A DNA stretch of 64,000 bases from Lewinellaceae bacterium (GTDB taxonomy: Bacteria > Bacteroidota > Bacteroidia > Chitinophagales > Saprospiraceae): assembly GCA_016712415.1 (NCBI GenBank), contig JADJRC010000050.1, positions 186,001-250,000 of the forward strand, given 5' to 3'. This document shows, piece by piece, positions 44,108 to 53,608 of the stretch. Position 1 is the stretch's first letter. Each line of letters begins with the position of its first letter. The position numbers were made by a program, and so were the translations under genes. The notes beneath the pieces were generated by a model. That model was given only the letters and a program-made list of their open reading frames with translations. It was not told where the DNA came from and made no database searches.

Positions 44108-45391
44108 ATGTTGAACCGCAAAGTGGCGCCGCCAATTCAGGATATCAGAGGACTTGCACTCCCCCGTCCGCAGACCATACGATTGGACAATGGGATACCC
44201 GTGTACATACTGGACTATCCGGATCAGGAAATTGTAAAGATTGAAACCGTTTTTCGGGCCGGCAGGCCGGAGGAACACAAGCGCCTGGTGGCCCGTGCCA
44301 CGTCGCGTATGTTGCGGGAGGGTGCTGCACGGCGAACCGGCGCCGAAATAGCCGAGTACATCGACTTTTACGGCGGTTCGCTGAGTGTTCCGACCAATCT
44401 CGACACGGCAAATATTCTGCTGTTTTCCCTAAAAAAATATGTGGCGGAACTCATCCCCGTTTATGCGGAAGTGCTTCAACAACCTACATTTCCGGAGACC
44501 GAACTGGAAACATTCAAGACCACCAACACACAGGACCTGCTGGTAGAGCTCGAAAAAGTGGAAGTGCTGGCCTATCGCAAGGTAACAGCGCTCATTTTCG
44601 GTGATAATCACCCGTACGGCTATAACTCCACCCCGGATGACTATACCGCGCTGACACGTGCCGATCTGGTATGGTTTTACGACAGGTGGTATGGTCCGGA
44701 CAACTGCCTGATCTTTGCCAGTGGCCGGGTCGACGACGAAGTCGCCAGCTTGCTGAACAAACATTTCGGCCGGCATAAATCGACCGGAACGGCAGCCGGG
44801 CAGCAGTCTGTCTACCCTCCCCCGGCGGATGGGCCCTCCGGGAAAAGCATCGTCCGGCTCCCCCACCCCGGTTCTCTTCAAACCGCCGTCAAGATCGGGC
44901 GAAGGAGCTTCAACAAGCGCCACCCGGATTTTAACGGTTTATTTGTTCTGAATACCATTTTCGGCGGCTACTTCGGTTCGCGGCTGATGACCAATATTCG
45001 CGAGAAAAAGGGCCTGACCTATAACATATACTCCACTTTAGATGCCTACCTTCACGACGGCTGTTTTTATGTGGCAACCGAGGTCAACGCCGGTTCAGGT
45101 GATGCCGCGGTCAGGGAAGTTTTTTCTGAAATGAAAAAACTCCGCGAAAAACCCGTTGGCGACGATGAACTGGAGATGGTACGCAATTACCTGCTGGGTA
45201 TGTTGCTCAATGGCCTCGACGGCCCGCTGAACACTTCCGATGTCGTTCGAAGCCTGGTTACGGAAGGACTTACCGAACTGGAGTTCAATGCCATGACGGA
45301 GACAATAAGAACCATAACGCCTGCACAATTACAGGCACTTGCCGGTCGTTATCTCCGGCCCGAGGATTTTTGGGTGGTAACAGTTGGTTAA
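44108..45391 (+). CDS. M16 peptidase homologue lacking the zinc motif
   Basis: 427 residues with the two-lobed M16B fold: N-lobe VETVFRAGRPEEHKRLVARA-like and GRRTGAEIAEYIDFYGGSLS, C-lobe FNKRHPDFNGLFVLNTIFGG, YFGSRLMTNIREKKGLTYNI with the conserved Arg/Tyr pair. The HXXEH zinc-binding motif expected near residue 60 is absent; the sequence there reads KRLVARATSRMLREG. It is therefore probably the non-catalytic partner of a heterodimeric M16 protease whose active half is not in the window. It lies between dnaN (divergent) and mreB. No signal peptide was seen. Confidence 0.85.
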   Translation: MLNRKVAPPIQDIRGLALPRPQTIRLDNGIPVYILDYPDQEIVKIETVFRAGRPEEHKRLVARATSRMLREGAARRTGAEIAEYIDFYGGSLSVPTNLDTANILLFSLKKYVAELIPVYAEVLQQPTFPETELETFKTTNTQDLLVELEKVEVLAYRKVTALIFGDNHPYGYNSTPDDYTALTRADLVWFYDRWYGPDNCLIFASGRVDDEVASLLNKHFGRHKSTGTAAGQQSVYPPPADGPSGKSIVRLPHPGSLQTAVKIGRRSFNKRHPDFNGLFVLNTIFGGYFGSRLMTNIREKKGLTYNIYSTLDAYLHDGCFYVATEVNAGSGDAAVREVFSEMKKLREKPVGDDELEMVRNYLLGMLLNGLDGPLNTSDVVRSLVTEGLTELEFNAMTETIRTITPAQLQALAGRYLRPEDFWVVTVG

Positions 45392-45439
45392 AACAAAATT
45401 TATGGTTTTGTGGTAGCAAAGAATCCCCGAAAACCTGCG

Positions 45440-45447
45440 TACTTTTG
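45440..45447 (+). promoter_or_regulatory. Putative -7 element before mreB
   Basis: TACTTTTG matches TAnnTTTG and is 53 bp before the mreB start. A TTTG upstream is too far (29 bp), so only the -7 element is supported. Confidence 0.35.
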
Positions 45448-45499
45448 CACGATTTTTAGATAAGCCCAAGTTTCCTTCACTTTCAAACACTCATCACAG

Positions 45500-46531
45500 T
45501 TGAACTTCTTTAAATTTTTCAAGCAGGAATTAGCCGTCGATCTCGGTACTGCCAATACCCTTATAATGGTAGATGATCAGGTGGTTGTGGACGAGCCTTC
45601 CATCGTCGCTACAAACCGTCGTACAGGAGAAACCATTGCCGTGGGCCACAGGGCCATGCAGATGCACGAAAAGACCCACGAAAACATAAAAACGGTACGC
45701 CCGCTCAAAGACGGGGTGATCGCCGATTTCCAGGCCGCAGAGGCCATGATTGAAAGCATGATCAAAATGGTTGGGCGGAAAAACAGTTTTTTCAGCCACC
45801 TGAAAATGGTGATCTGCATTCCCAGCGGTATCACAGAAGTGGAAAAGCGCGCCGTGTTCGATTCTGCCGATCACGTGGACAGCAAGGAAACTTACCTCAT
45901 TCACGAACCCATGGCCGCCGCCCTGGGTATCGGACTGAATATAGAGGAACCTGTGGGCAACATGATTATCGATATCGGCGGGGGCACCACGGAGATTGCC
46001 GTTATTGCACTTTCAGGTATCGTTTGCGATCAGTCCATCCGCATTGCCGGTGACGAACTGACCAATGATATCATGAACTACATGAAGCGCGAGCACAATA
46101 TCCTGATTGGAGAACGGACCGCCGAGCAGGTGAAAATACACGTTGGCTCTGCCCTGCACGAGTTGGAGAACCCGCCGGCCGATTACGCCGTCAACGGTCG
46201 CGACCTGATGACGGGTATTCCCAAGCAGATTAAAATCAGTTACCAGGAGGTTGCCTATGCACTCGACAAGAGTGTCAGCAAAATCGAGGATGCCGTGCTG
46301 AAGGCGCTGGAACTGACGCCGCCCGAACTCGCCTCCGACATTTACAAAACCGGGCTTTACCTGACCGGCGGCGGCGCCCTTTTGCGCGGCCTCGACAAAC
46401 GGCTTGAGCAAAAAACCAAACTGGCGGTACATGTGGCCGAAGATCCGCTTCGGGCCGTAGTGCGCGGCACCGGCATGGCGCTCCGCAATTCGCACCAGTT
46501 CTCCTTCCTGATCGACCGCAAAAGCGTTTAG
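45500..46531 (+). CDS. mreB: Rod-shape-determining actin homologue MreB
   Basis: 343 residues. Actin-fold phosphate and adenosine motifs are plain: AVDLGTANTLIMVDDQVV at the start, IDIGGGTTEIAVIALSG near residue 157, and LTGGGALLRGLDKRLEQ near residue 285. It forms membrane-bound filaments that guide the elongasome. The start is TTG 45,500, because the conserved N-terminus NFFKFFKQELAVDLG precedes any ATG. First gene of mreB-mreC-mreD-mrdA. A translation start on TTG may lower its output. Confidence 0.93.
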   Translation: MNFFKFFKQELAVDLGTANTLIMVDDQVVVDEPSIVATNRRTGETIAVGHRAMQMHEKTHENIKTVRPLKDGVIADFQAAEAMIESMIKMVGRKNSFFSHLKMVICIPSGITEVEKRAVFDSADHVDSKETYLIHEPMAAALGIGLNIEEPVGNMIIDIGGGTTEIAVIALSGIVCDQSIRIAGDELTNDIMNYMKREHNILIGERTAEQVKIHVGSALHELENPPADYAVNGRDLMTGIPKQIKISYQEVAYALDKSVSKIEDAVLKALELTPPELASDIYKTGLYLTGGGALLRGLDKRLEQKTKLAVHVAEDPLRAVVRGTGMALRNSHQFSFLIDRKSV

Positions 46532-46534
46532 TTA

Positions 46535-46621
46535 ATGGTGAATGATGAATGGTGAATGATGAATAAATTAGATCAAAATTCATCATTCATCATTCATCAT
46601 TTATCATTCATCATTCATCAT
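46535..46621. repeat. Heptamer arms between mreB and mreC
   Basis: GGTGAATGATGAATG-type units (46,538-46,565) just after the mreB stop are complementary to the TTCATCA array (46,579-46,621) just before mreC. Folded, they give a long stem in the mreB-mreC mRNA that could separate or tune expression of the two genes. Confidence 0.85.
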
Positions 46622-46629
46622 GTACAACG

Positions 46630-47508
46630 ATGGGCAAACTCCTTCAGCTACTTCTACGGAACGGCGGTTTTATGACCTTTGTATTGGTGGAGGTGTTGTG
46701 TTTTTACATCATTATCAAATACAACGAAGACCAAAACGCCATCTTTTCCCATACGGCGACCGTTTTTTCGGGCAGATTTCTGGACAAAAGGAGGCAAATT
46801 GCCGACTATCTCAATCTTCAGCAAATAGCCGACAGCCTGAGGGCAGAAAACATCAGAATTAATGAGGAACTGGCCAATGCACGCAATATCCAGGTTCCCT
46901 ACCGCGATACATTTTTTATCCGCAACCTCGATACGTTATTGTTGTCCGATTCGCTCCGCCGTATATCGGTCAAACCTCAATTCGAATTCATATCAGCCCG
47001 GGCGGTTGGCAATTCGATCAGCGGCGCCAACAACTGGCTGATCATAAACAAAGGCAGCAACGACGGAATCACACCCAATATGGGCCTGGTCAGCAGAAAC
47101 GGCGTCGTCGGGATCATCCGGCATGTGGGCTCCAACTTCTCCATGGCAATGTCCGTACTGCACCGGCAAATGCGCATTTCCGTCAACCTGCAGCGCCACC
47201 ATGCGCTGGGATCCCTGATTTGGGAAGGCGGCGACCCGGCCCTGATGACCTTGAAGTTTGTCCCCCACCATTTTAAAGTGGAAAAAGGCGATGCTGTGGT
47301 CACCAGTGGGTATTCACAGTTGTTTCCCAAAGATGTTCTGGTCGGCCATGTAGAAGAAAAGCCGGGATCAGACCCTGAAAACCCTTATTTCTGGATCATT
47401 AAAGTTCGACTCAACCAGGACATGGCCTCAGTTAATGATCTCTATGTAGTCAACAATATTTTTTACAGCGAACTGGACAGCCTGAACCTGAAAGTGAAAG
47501 ATGAATAA
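46630..47508 (+). CDS. mreC: Rod-shape-determining protein MreC
   Basis: 292 residues: one N-terminal membrane span (FMTFVLVEVLCFYIIIKY), a short coiled coil (residues 60-90), then the periplasmic beta domain with the family hallmarks NNWLIINKGSNDGITPNMGL, GVVGIIRHVG and GDAVVTSGYSQLFPKDVLVG. It bridges MreB/MreD to the penicillin-binding protein. ATG 46,630 is used (MGKLLQLLLRNGG). It overlaps mreD by 8 bp, so translation is coupled. Confidence 0.92.
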   Translation: MGKLLQLLLRNGGFMTFVLVEVLCFYIIIKYNEDQNAIFSHTATVFSGRFLDKRRQIADYLNLQQIADSLRAENIRINEELANARNIQVPYRDTFFIRNLDTLLLSDSLRRISVKPQFEFISARAVGNSISGANNWLIINKGSNDGITPNMGLVSRNGVVGIIRHVGSNFSMAMSVLHRQMRISVNLQRHHALGSLIWEGGDPALMTLKFVPHHFKVEKGDAVVTSGYSQLFPKDVLVGHVEEKPGSDPENPYFWIIKVRLNQDMASVNDLYVVNNIFYSELDSLNLKVKDE

Positions 47509-48019
47509 CAGCATTTTCCCGAATATTTGGCGTTTTTTTGGTTTAGTTGCGCTTCAAGTGCTTCTATTGCAGCAGATTACGCTGTCTATCGGGCCATATT
47601 TCAACATACTGCTGTATCCGCTTTTCATCCTTTTCCTGCCGATTCAGTTGCCTGCGCCATACGTGGTTTTGCTGGGAAGTCTCATCGGCATGGCCGTGGA
47701 TTTCTTTTACGGCACACTTGGGTTACATGCGAGTGCCGGGGCATTTTCAGGATTTGCGCGTTCGGTTATCCTGGCAACCTTCGAGCCCAAGGGAGGGTTC
47801 ACCGGAAAAGAGCCTATTGCTTCGCCGGCACATTTCGGCTGGCGGTGGTACCTCCAGGTCGCCAGTTATTTCTTTGTTGCACACTTGTTCTGGTACTTCT
47901 CGGTCATGGATTTCACCTTCGTATATTTCACAAGAATTACATTAAAAACACTGTCGGGTTGGGGGCTCACGATGATATTTGTTGTACTTTACTCCGCATT
48001 GTTTAATCCAAAGAATTAA
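47501..48019 (+). CDS. mreD: Rod-shape-determining membrane protein MreD
   Basis: 172 residues, mostly five membrane spans (GLVALQVLLLQQITLSIGPY, LIGMAVDFFYGTLGLHASAG, YFFVAHLFWYFSVMDF). Family identity rests on size, topology and position between mreC and mrdA, since MreD sequences vary. It starts inside the mreC stop region (8-bp overlap), and mrdA begins 9 bp after its stop. Confidence 0.88.
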   Translation: MNNSIFPNIWRFFGLVALQVLLLQQITLSIGPYFNILLYPLFILFLPIQLPAPYVVLLGSLIGMAVDFFYGTLGLHASAGAFSGFARSVILATFEPKGGFTGKEPIASPAHFGWRWYLQVASYFFVAHLFWYFSVMDFTFVYFTRITLKTLSGWGLTMIFVVLYSALFNPKN

Positions 48020-48028
48020 AACCGGTAC

Positions 48029-50011
48029 ATGAATATCTCAGCGCAACGTCAACGTACCATACAAATCGTATTCCTTGTGAGTGCGGCGCTTTTGGTATTG
48101 AAAGTAGCCTACCTCCAGCTGATTGACGATTCCTTTCGCAGGCGCGCCGATGCTACCACTATCGACAAGTTAACCGTCTATCCACCGCGCGGACTGGTAT
48201 ACGACCGCAATGGCAAGCTGATCATCAACAACGAGGCCATGTACGATCTGATGGTGACCTACAATCAGATCGACTTCGACCAGATGAATATTCCCAAGTT
48301 TTGTGCGCTGCTTGGGATAACGGAAGAAGAATTTCGGCTGCGCCTGAAAAAGGACTGGAAAAGCGGAAAGTTCTCGCGCTCCGTCCCCTTTGTATTCGAC
48401 AAAAAACTCTCCATAGAAAAATACGCCCTGTTGCAGGAAAGCCTGTATGAATTTCCGGGTTTTTTCGTGCAGGTGCGCAATATCAGGGGCTATCCGCACC
48501 ACGCCGGCGCTCATGTGCTGGGCTACATCAATGAAGTCGACCCAAGGGATATCGAACGCTCCAAAGGCATCTATCAATCGGGCGATTATATCGGCGCCGC
48601 AGGTCTGGAGTCGGAATACGAACTATATCTCCGGGGAAAAAAAGGCACGACGTCCCTGTTGAAAGACAACCTTGGCCGTATCGTGGGAAAATACATGAAC
48701 GGCGCTTTCGATACGGCAGCCGTTGCGGGAAGCGATTTGACTTCCTCCATCAATATCGATTTGCAGACCTACGGCGAATACCTGCTTCAAAACAAGACAG
48801 GGAGTATCGTCGCTATCGAGCCTAAAACGGGGCAGATCCTGTGCATGATCAGCGGCCCGACCTACGACCCGAACCTGCTCGCCATGACGCAGGGACGCGG
48901 CGCGATATTCAGTCAATTGCTCACCGATACGCTCAAGCCTTTCTTCGACCGCACGGTTATGGCCAAATACCCGCCGGGTTCGATCTTTAAAACGGTTGTT
49001 ACGCTGGTCGGTCTGCAGGAGGGCACGCTCAACCCGGACCGGGGCCAGGGCTGCAACGGTGGTTATTTTTATGCAGGGCGCCTCTACAAATGCCACCACC
49101 ACAGCCACGTCGGCAACGTGGTGGATGCCATTGCCTATTCGTGTAACACCTACTATTTCACGGAATTCAGGAATGAAATAGACAAGTTCGGCTTTTCCAA
49201 CCCGCAACAGGGCCTGGATTTATTTGCAGATTATTGCAAACAATTGGGCCTCGGCACACGACTCGGCATCGATTATCCGAACGAAAGTCCGGGCAATATC
49301 CCGACCTCGGCATACTACGACAAAATTTATCCTAAAAACCTGGGCGGCTGGCGTTCGCCAACCATTATGTCGGTCGGCATCGGACAGGGCGAAATACAAT
49401 TGACTACGCTACAAATGGCTAACCTGGCCGCGTGTATTGCCAACAGGGGCTATTGGTATTCGCCACACCTGGCGAAAGAATTCAGGGACGGTACGCCTAT
49501 TCCCTCCCGCTTTTATGAAAAACACGAGGTTAAAATCGAACAGCGCTACTTCGATCTCGTCCGGGAAGGCATGGCGGAATGTGTAAACCGCGGTACTGCG
49601 CGTATTGCACAGGTTCCCGGCATCCAGGTTTGCGGCAAAACCGGCACCAGCCAGAACCCGCATGGCGACGATCACTCGGTTTTCTTTGCCTTCGCGCCGA
49701 AGGAAAACCCCAAGATCGCTATTGCCGTTTATGTAGAAAATGCCGGCTGGGGCGCCTCTTACGCCGCACCTATTGCGGGCCTCATGATCGAAAAACTGCT
49801 CAACGATACGATCGCCACCGCGCGGAAACCTGTGGAAGAACGCATGGCCAATGCCGACCTGATTTCCAAGTACCGGAAACCGGCAATCAAGCAGGTAGAT
49901 GCACGTCCCCGGCCCGGAAATGCGCCAGACCCGGAGGACATCCCGAGCGACGTGCCCGACATTCAGCCGGCACTGGGCGTAACCACCGGACTGGAACAAG
50001 GCAAAAAATAG
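48029..50011 (+). CDS. mrdA: Penicillin-binding protein 2 (elongasome transpeptidase)
   Basis: 660 residues. One N-terminal span (IQIVFLVSAALLVLKVAYLQ), the pedestal domain with RGLVYDRNGKLIINNEAMYD, then the transpeptidase domain: SxxK in YPPGSIFKTVVT (Ser near 317), SxN in AYSCNTYYF (near 370), and KTG in VCGKTGTSQNP (near 536). It cross-links new peptidoglycan in lateral growth. A rodA glycosyltransferase gene normally follows in Bacteroidota; here an MFS transporter starts 6 bp later instead. Confidence 0.93.
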   Translation: MNISAQRQRTIQIVFLVSAALLVLKVAYLQLIDDSFRRRADATTIDKLTVYPPRGLVYDRNGKLIINNEAMYDLMVTYNQIDFDQMNIPKFCALLGITEEEFRLRLKKDWKSGKFSRSVPFVFDKKLSIEKYALLQESLYEFPGFFVQVRNIRGYPHHAGAHVLGYINEVDPRDIERSKGIYQSGDYIGAAGLESEYELYLRGKKGTTSLLKDNLGRIVGKYMNGAFDTAAVAGSDLTSSINIDLQTYGEYLLQNKTGSIVAIEPKTGQILCMISGPTYDPNLLAMTQGRGAIFSQLLTDTLKPFFDRTVMAKYPPGSIFKTVVTLVGLQEGTLNPDRGQGCNGGYFYAGRLYKCHHHSHVGNVVDAIAYSCNTYYFTEFRNEIDKFGFSNPQQGLDLFADYCKQLGLGTRLGIDYPNESPGNIPTSAYYDKIYPKNLGGWRSPTIMSVGIGQGEIQLTTLQMANLAACIANRGYWYSPHLAKEFRDGTPIPSRFYEKHEVKIEQRYFDLVREGMAECVNRGTARIAQVPGIQVCGKTGTSQNPHGDDHSVFFAFAPKENPKIAIAVYVENAGWGASYAAPIAGLMIEKLLNDTIATARKPVEERMANADLISKYRKPAIKQVDARPRPGNAPDPEDIPSDVPDIQPALGVTTGLEQGKK

Positions 50012-50017
50012 GCGTTC

Positions 50018-51385
50018 ATGGCCCCCTCTCCCCCGCTTCAAGCAGACATACCCGTCAGGCCACCCCTGCGGGCGCTCCTGTTGTATGCATTCGGCCAACT
50101 GGGCTGGTCGCTGGCAAGTTTTTCCGTCGGCAACCTGTTGGTCTATTTTTATATGCCTCCCGAGCAGGGCGAGCCGATTTTCCCGGGCTTTTTGTACCAG
50201 GGCGCCGTCGTGGGAGTACTCACACTTATCGGCATACTGAGTGCCGGCGGGCGTTTGCTCGACGGTGTTATCGATCCACTGGTGGCGAACTGGAGCGACA
50301 ACAAAACGGCCACAGTTGGGAAAAGACGCTGGTTTTTGCTCAGGGGCGCCTTGCCTTTTGCCTTGTTCAGCACACTGGTGTTTTTCCCACCGGAATATGC
50401 CGAAAGCGCAAGCAACTTTGTCTGGGTGGCACTCATGATCGGGTTGTATTATTTTTTCTTCGCATTTTACGTCATCCCCCACAATGCCTTGCTGGCTGAA
50501 CTCGGCCATACGCCACAGGACCGGATGATGATCAGTACCATGATCTCGGTTGCCTGGGCGCTGGGGTTTGTCGCAGGCAACAGCGTCTATGTACTTCAGG
50601 GAGTATTTGAACAGGCGGGATATACCCCGGTCCATGCATTCCAGTATGCCATAGCATCCCTGAATGGCGCCGCATTGTTGTTTATGTTGCTGCCGGCATT
50701 GTTTCTGAATGAAAACAGGTACGCCCGTCAGACGGTGAACGACCACAATATCCTGCAGGCATTGCGCATCGTATTCGGGAACCGCAATTTCAGGTGGTTT
50801 CTGGCTTCTTTTCTATTGTACTGGCTTGCACTTACTTTTATCCAATTGGGCATCGGTTTTTACACCACCATTTTATTGGGCCTGGACAAAAGTTATGCCT
50901 TCACTTTTTCGCTGGTGAGTTTTCTGAGCAGTTTTTTGCTCTATTTCCCGGTCAACCTGGCCACCCAACGCTTGGGCAAGCGAAAAATCATGCTTGCTGC
51001 GTATGTCCTGTTCGGTGTCATATTCTGCGCACTTGTATTTGTTCGGTCGATTCCCCTGCCTTCGACATGGATACTATACAGCCTGGGCATTGCGGCTGCC
51101 ATTCCGCTGGCGGTGTTCGGCATATTGCCAAACGCCATCGTCGGCGATGAGGTGGAACGGGAAGAGCGGCTGACCGGCGCCCAGTTGTCCGGAATGTTTT
51201 TCGGCGTAAGCGCCTTTACCATGAAGGTCGGCATTTCGCTGGCCAACCTGGTATTTCCTTCCCTGTTGCTGTTTGGAAAAAGCACAGACAACCCGCTCGG
51301 TATTCAAGCCACGGCTGTTGCTGCTCTTCTTTTTTGCCTGCTCGGCTGGCGCGTTTTTAAGGGTTACCGGGAAATACAGGTGTGA
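50018..51385 (+). CDS. MFS transporter, GPH (sugar:cation symporter) type
   Basis: 455 residues with about twelve membrane spans. The N-terminal GQLGWSLASFSVGNLLVYFY and the loop DGVIDPLVANWSDNKTATVG KRR fit the glycoside-pentoside-hexuronide (MelB-like) branch: cytoplasmic D-P-x-x-x-x-W-S-D. The C-terminal half has ANLVFPSLLLFGKS and LSGMFFGVSAFTMKVG. It probably imports a small solute; the substrate is unknown. The 6-bp gap to mrdA implies co-transcription with the cell-shape operon, and peptidoglycan-derived sugars would be a natural but unproven substrate. Confidence 0.8.
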   Translation: MAPSPPLQADIPVRPPLRALLLYAFGQLGWSLASFSVGNLLVYFYMPPEQGEPIFPGFLYQGAVVGVLTLIGILSAGGRLLDGVIDPLVANWSDNKTATVGKRRWFLLRGALPFALFSTLVFFPPEYAESASNFVWVALMIGLYYFFFAFYVIPHNALLAELGHTPQDRMMISTMISVAWALGFVAGNSVYVLQGVFEQAGYTPVHAFQYAIASLNGAALLFMLLPALFLNENRYARQTVNDHNILQALRIVFGNRNFRWFLASFLLYWLALTFIQLGIGFYTTILLGLDKSYAFTFSLVSFLSSFLLYFPVNLATQRLGKRKIMLAAYVLFGVIFCALVFVRSIPLPSTWILYSLGIAAAIPLAVFGILPNAIVGDEVEREERLTGAQLSGMFFGVSAFTMKVGISLANLVFPSLLLFGKSTDNPLGIQATAVAALLFCLLGWRVFKGYREIQV

Positions 51386-51396
51386 CGATTGTCGCC

Positions 51397-51780
51397 TTAT
51401 TGCACCACCTCCACTGCATCGACAATATACTCCGTATCGCCTTGCCAGAAAAACACCCGATAACGCTGCCTGTAGTGCAGTCGCACCAGTTTTCCTTCAC
51501 TCTCTTCCAGTTTTTTGGCTACCTGATCATTTTTTGCTGAAAAATCCCAGTTGGTCATCAGGCCGTTTGGGGAGAGGTTTAGCGATCCCTCGTAGGTTTT
51601 GAACAGAACCCCGCGACGGGAAATTTTAACCAGTTGCCCGGAGCGGAAGCCATCGGAATACGACATCTGGCTGTACGTGAAATAGCCAATGCCGCTGGCA
51701 ATTAAAATAACGACCAGTATCCACGATACGGCGCACGATGCTTTTGGTTTTTGTTTGATCTGCTCTAATTGGACTGACAT
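51397..51780 (-). CDS. Small membrane-anchored protein of unknown function
   Basis: 127 residues: a short cytoplasmic start, one membrane span (SWILVVILIASGIGYFTY, residues 19-36), and a soluble part of about 85 residues with YSDGFRSGQLVKISRRGVLF KTYEG and a beta-rich tail. Close relatives occur in Bacteroidota and are often misnamed as a 6-phosphogluconate dehydrogenase; nothing here resembles that enzyme. Convergent with the MFS gene (11 bp between). Confidence 0.7.
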   Translation of the reverse strand: MSVQLEQIKQKPKASCAVSWILVVILIASGIGYFTYSQMSYSDGFRSGQLVKISRRGVLFKTYEGSLNLSPNGLMTNWDFSAKNDQVAKKLEESEGKLVRLHYRQRYRVFFWQGDTEYIVDAVEVVQ

Positions 51781-51821
51781 GATTCGAGTGGTTAAGGTGA
51801 TGTGGTTGCGGGATTAAGCGA

Positions 51822-52586
51822 TCAGACGCCTTTTTTACTGCCCCATATCTGGATATGAAGCCTGTCGGAATAGCGGAAGTCGTTCGCCTTGCACACTTCC
51901 ACCAGCCATTTGCGGCGTTTTGCCAGTGCGGCGGCGTTTGTTCCTTCCGGCATAAGCCAAATTTTTTCAGGCGGGATAGAATAGACTGCAGCCAAATCGA
52001 TCACTTCCTGAAGGTCTTTTTGTTCCGACAGCACAAATTTAAAATTTGCTTTCAGGCTTTGCGCAAAAAATCGCAGCGCAGCAGGTTTTTCCCGAAGCCG
52101 GCGCACGTTACCGCTGTTGGCCAGTTTGGGCGACACATTGTACTGATCGATCACCGCATCAAAATCCGGAGCAGGTACCAGGGTGCCGTTTGTTTCCACT
52201 TCAATACGATAAGCGGGCGATTGTGCGCGAAGGACATGCACCAGCGCAGTCAGCGCAGGCTGCTGGAGCATGGGTTCTCCCCCGGTCAGGATAATATTGG
52301 TGCAACGAAAAGCGGCAATTTGATCGGCAACGGATGCAATATCACATTCGGCAATCCATTCCCGTTTGTCAAATTTTTTATAACCCGGTTTGTTGTCATT
52401 GATATGGGGAAACTTCGTTCCGATCCAGTTCCAGGTATAATCAGTATCACACCAGACACAATGCAGGTTGCACAATGACGTGCGCACAAAAACGGATGGA
52501 ACGCCGGTGTTTTTCCCTTCTCCCTGTATCGAGTGAAATATTTCCGGCCGGCCCGCGAGCCGGGCGAGATTTAATCGATTCGACAT
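51822..52586 (-). CDS. queE: 7-carboxy-7-deazaguanine synthase (radical SAM)
   Basis: 254 residues. The radical-SAM cluster motif CxxxCxxC is CNLHCVWC near residue 38, in the typical context FHSIQGEGKNTGVPSVFVRT; the SAM-binding IILTGGEPMLQQPAL lies near residue 97. It contracts 6-carboxytetrahydropterin to 7-carboxy-7-deazaguanine, on the way to queuosine or deazaguanine-modified DNA. No other que genes are nearby. The insert between the Cys motif and GGEP (WNWIGTKFPHINDNKPGYKK) fits the longer QueE type. Confidence 0.9.
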   Translation of the reverse strand: MSNRLNLARLAGRPEIFHSIQGEGKNTGVPSVFVRTSLCNLHCVWCDTDYTWNWIGTKFPHINDNKPGYKKFDKREWIAECDIASVADQIAAFRCTNIILTGGEPMLQQPALTALVHVLRAQSPAYRIEVETNGTLVPAPDFDAVIDQYNVSPKLANSGNVRRLREKPAALRFFAQSLKANFKFVLSEQKDLQEVIDLAAVYSIPPEKIWLMPEGTNAAALAKRRKWLVEVCKANDFRYSDRLHIQIWGSKKGV

Positions 52587-52640
52587 ATCCAGTTCAATAT
52601 AAACGCTACTACTTCGTGAACCGGTGGATACAAACGGCCA

Positions 52641-53498
52641 TCACCCGAACAGCGCCCCTTGTCCGACCAGGTCGTCTGATTTTGCACCTTCGTTTTCCTG
52701 CGTCGAGGTGGCGGGGTCTTCATCAGGCAGGAGCCGTTTTACGATGCGCAACTGATGCGTATACCGGTTGAGTTCCTTGTTGAAAATGCCAAAATGATCG
52801 AGCTTGTCGATACGGACTTTTCCGGATGCGTGAATCACGTGACAGTCCGGAAGGATAATGCCGACATGGGTAATATGCCCCCTGGCATTGTCGAAAAAGG
52901 CCAGGTCGCCGGACTGGCACTGCTCCATGAAATCCACAGCACGCCCCTGGGTAACCTGTTGGGCAGCATCACGCAGCAGGCGCACACCGGCAATTTTAAA
53001 AACCATTTGAGTCAGTCCCGAACAATCGATACCAAAAGGAGAACGCCCGCCCCATAAATAAGGCGCGTGTAAATACCGCCGGGCAATTTTTACGATCCAG
53101 TCGCTGCGCAGACTTTGCTGGCCTGCGGTGACAACCGGTCCGGAGAACTGGAAAGACTGGTCGCCCAGCGCACAGCGCAGCCCGTCGTACATGGGCAGCA
53201 CCGCTCCCATAGTCAGTGGAATAAAGTGATCGGCAGCCATGAGTCCTTCCACCAGGGACAGGTTGATGGCCTGCTGTTCGGAATAAACCTCAAATTCGGT
53301 AGCTGTCAGCCGTTTGATCTGTTTGACATCCACCCAGCCGCTGTATCCGTCCCACGAGGAGATGACATGGCGCCAGCTGTCTTTGGCGTCGACAACCTCA
53401 ACTGTTTCGCCAAATAACAATTGCGATACCATCTCGCTTTTGTCGGAGTGTTGTGCGCGGAGCGGAGCGATCGAGACTTGACAGGCGGCGTATTCCAA
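52641..53498 (-). CDS. NlpC/P60 (C40) cell-wall peptidase with SH3 domains
   Basis: 285 residues. The N-terminal part has a bacterial SH3 domain (SQLLFGETVEVVDAKDSWRH, then SGWVDVKQIKRL). The C-terminal NlpC/P60 domain has catalytic Cys in FGIDCSGLTQMVFK (near residue 154), His in ARGHITHVGIILPD (near 205), and a third polar residue after HASGKVRIDKLDH. It cuts the gamma-D-glutamyl-diamino-acid bond of peptidoglycan stems. No signal peptide is evident, so the protein may act on recycled muropeptides in the cytoplasm, like YkfC. Confidence 0.88.
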   Translation of the reverse strand: MEYAACQVSIAPLRAQHSDKSEMVSQLLFGETVEVVDAKDSWRHVISSWDGYSGWVDVKQIKRLTATEFEVYSEQQAINLSLVEGLMAADHFIPLTMGAVLPMYDGLRCALGDQSFQFSGPVVTAGQQSLRSDWIVKIARRYLHAPYLWGGRSPFGIDCSGLTQMVFKIAGVRLLRDAAQQVTQGRAVDFMEQCQSGDLAFFDNARGHITHVGIILPDCHVIHASGKVRIDKLDHFGIFNKELNRYTHQLRIVKRLLPDEDPATSTQENEGAKSDDLVGQGALFG

Positions 53499-53608
53499 AA
53501 CGGGTGAAGTAAATAGGTGAGTGTGGAGGCGACGTTGCTGCGAACAAATTTAGACGGCAGGCAATTACAGTACAAAGTTTTACCCTGTTTTTATCTGATT
53601 TTTATTCG

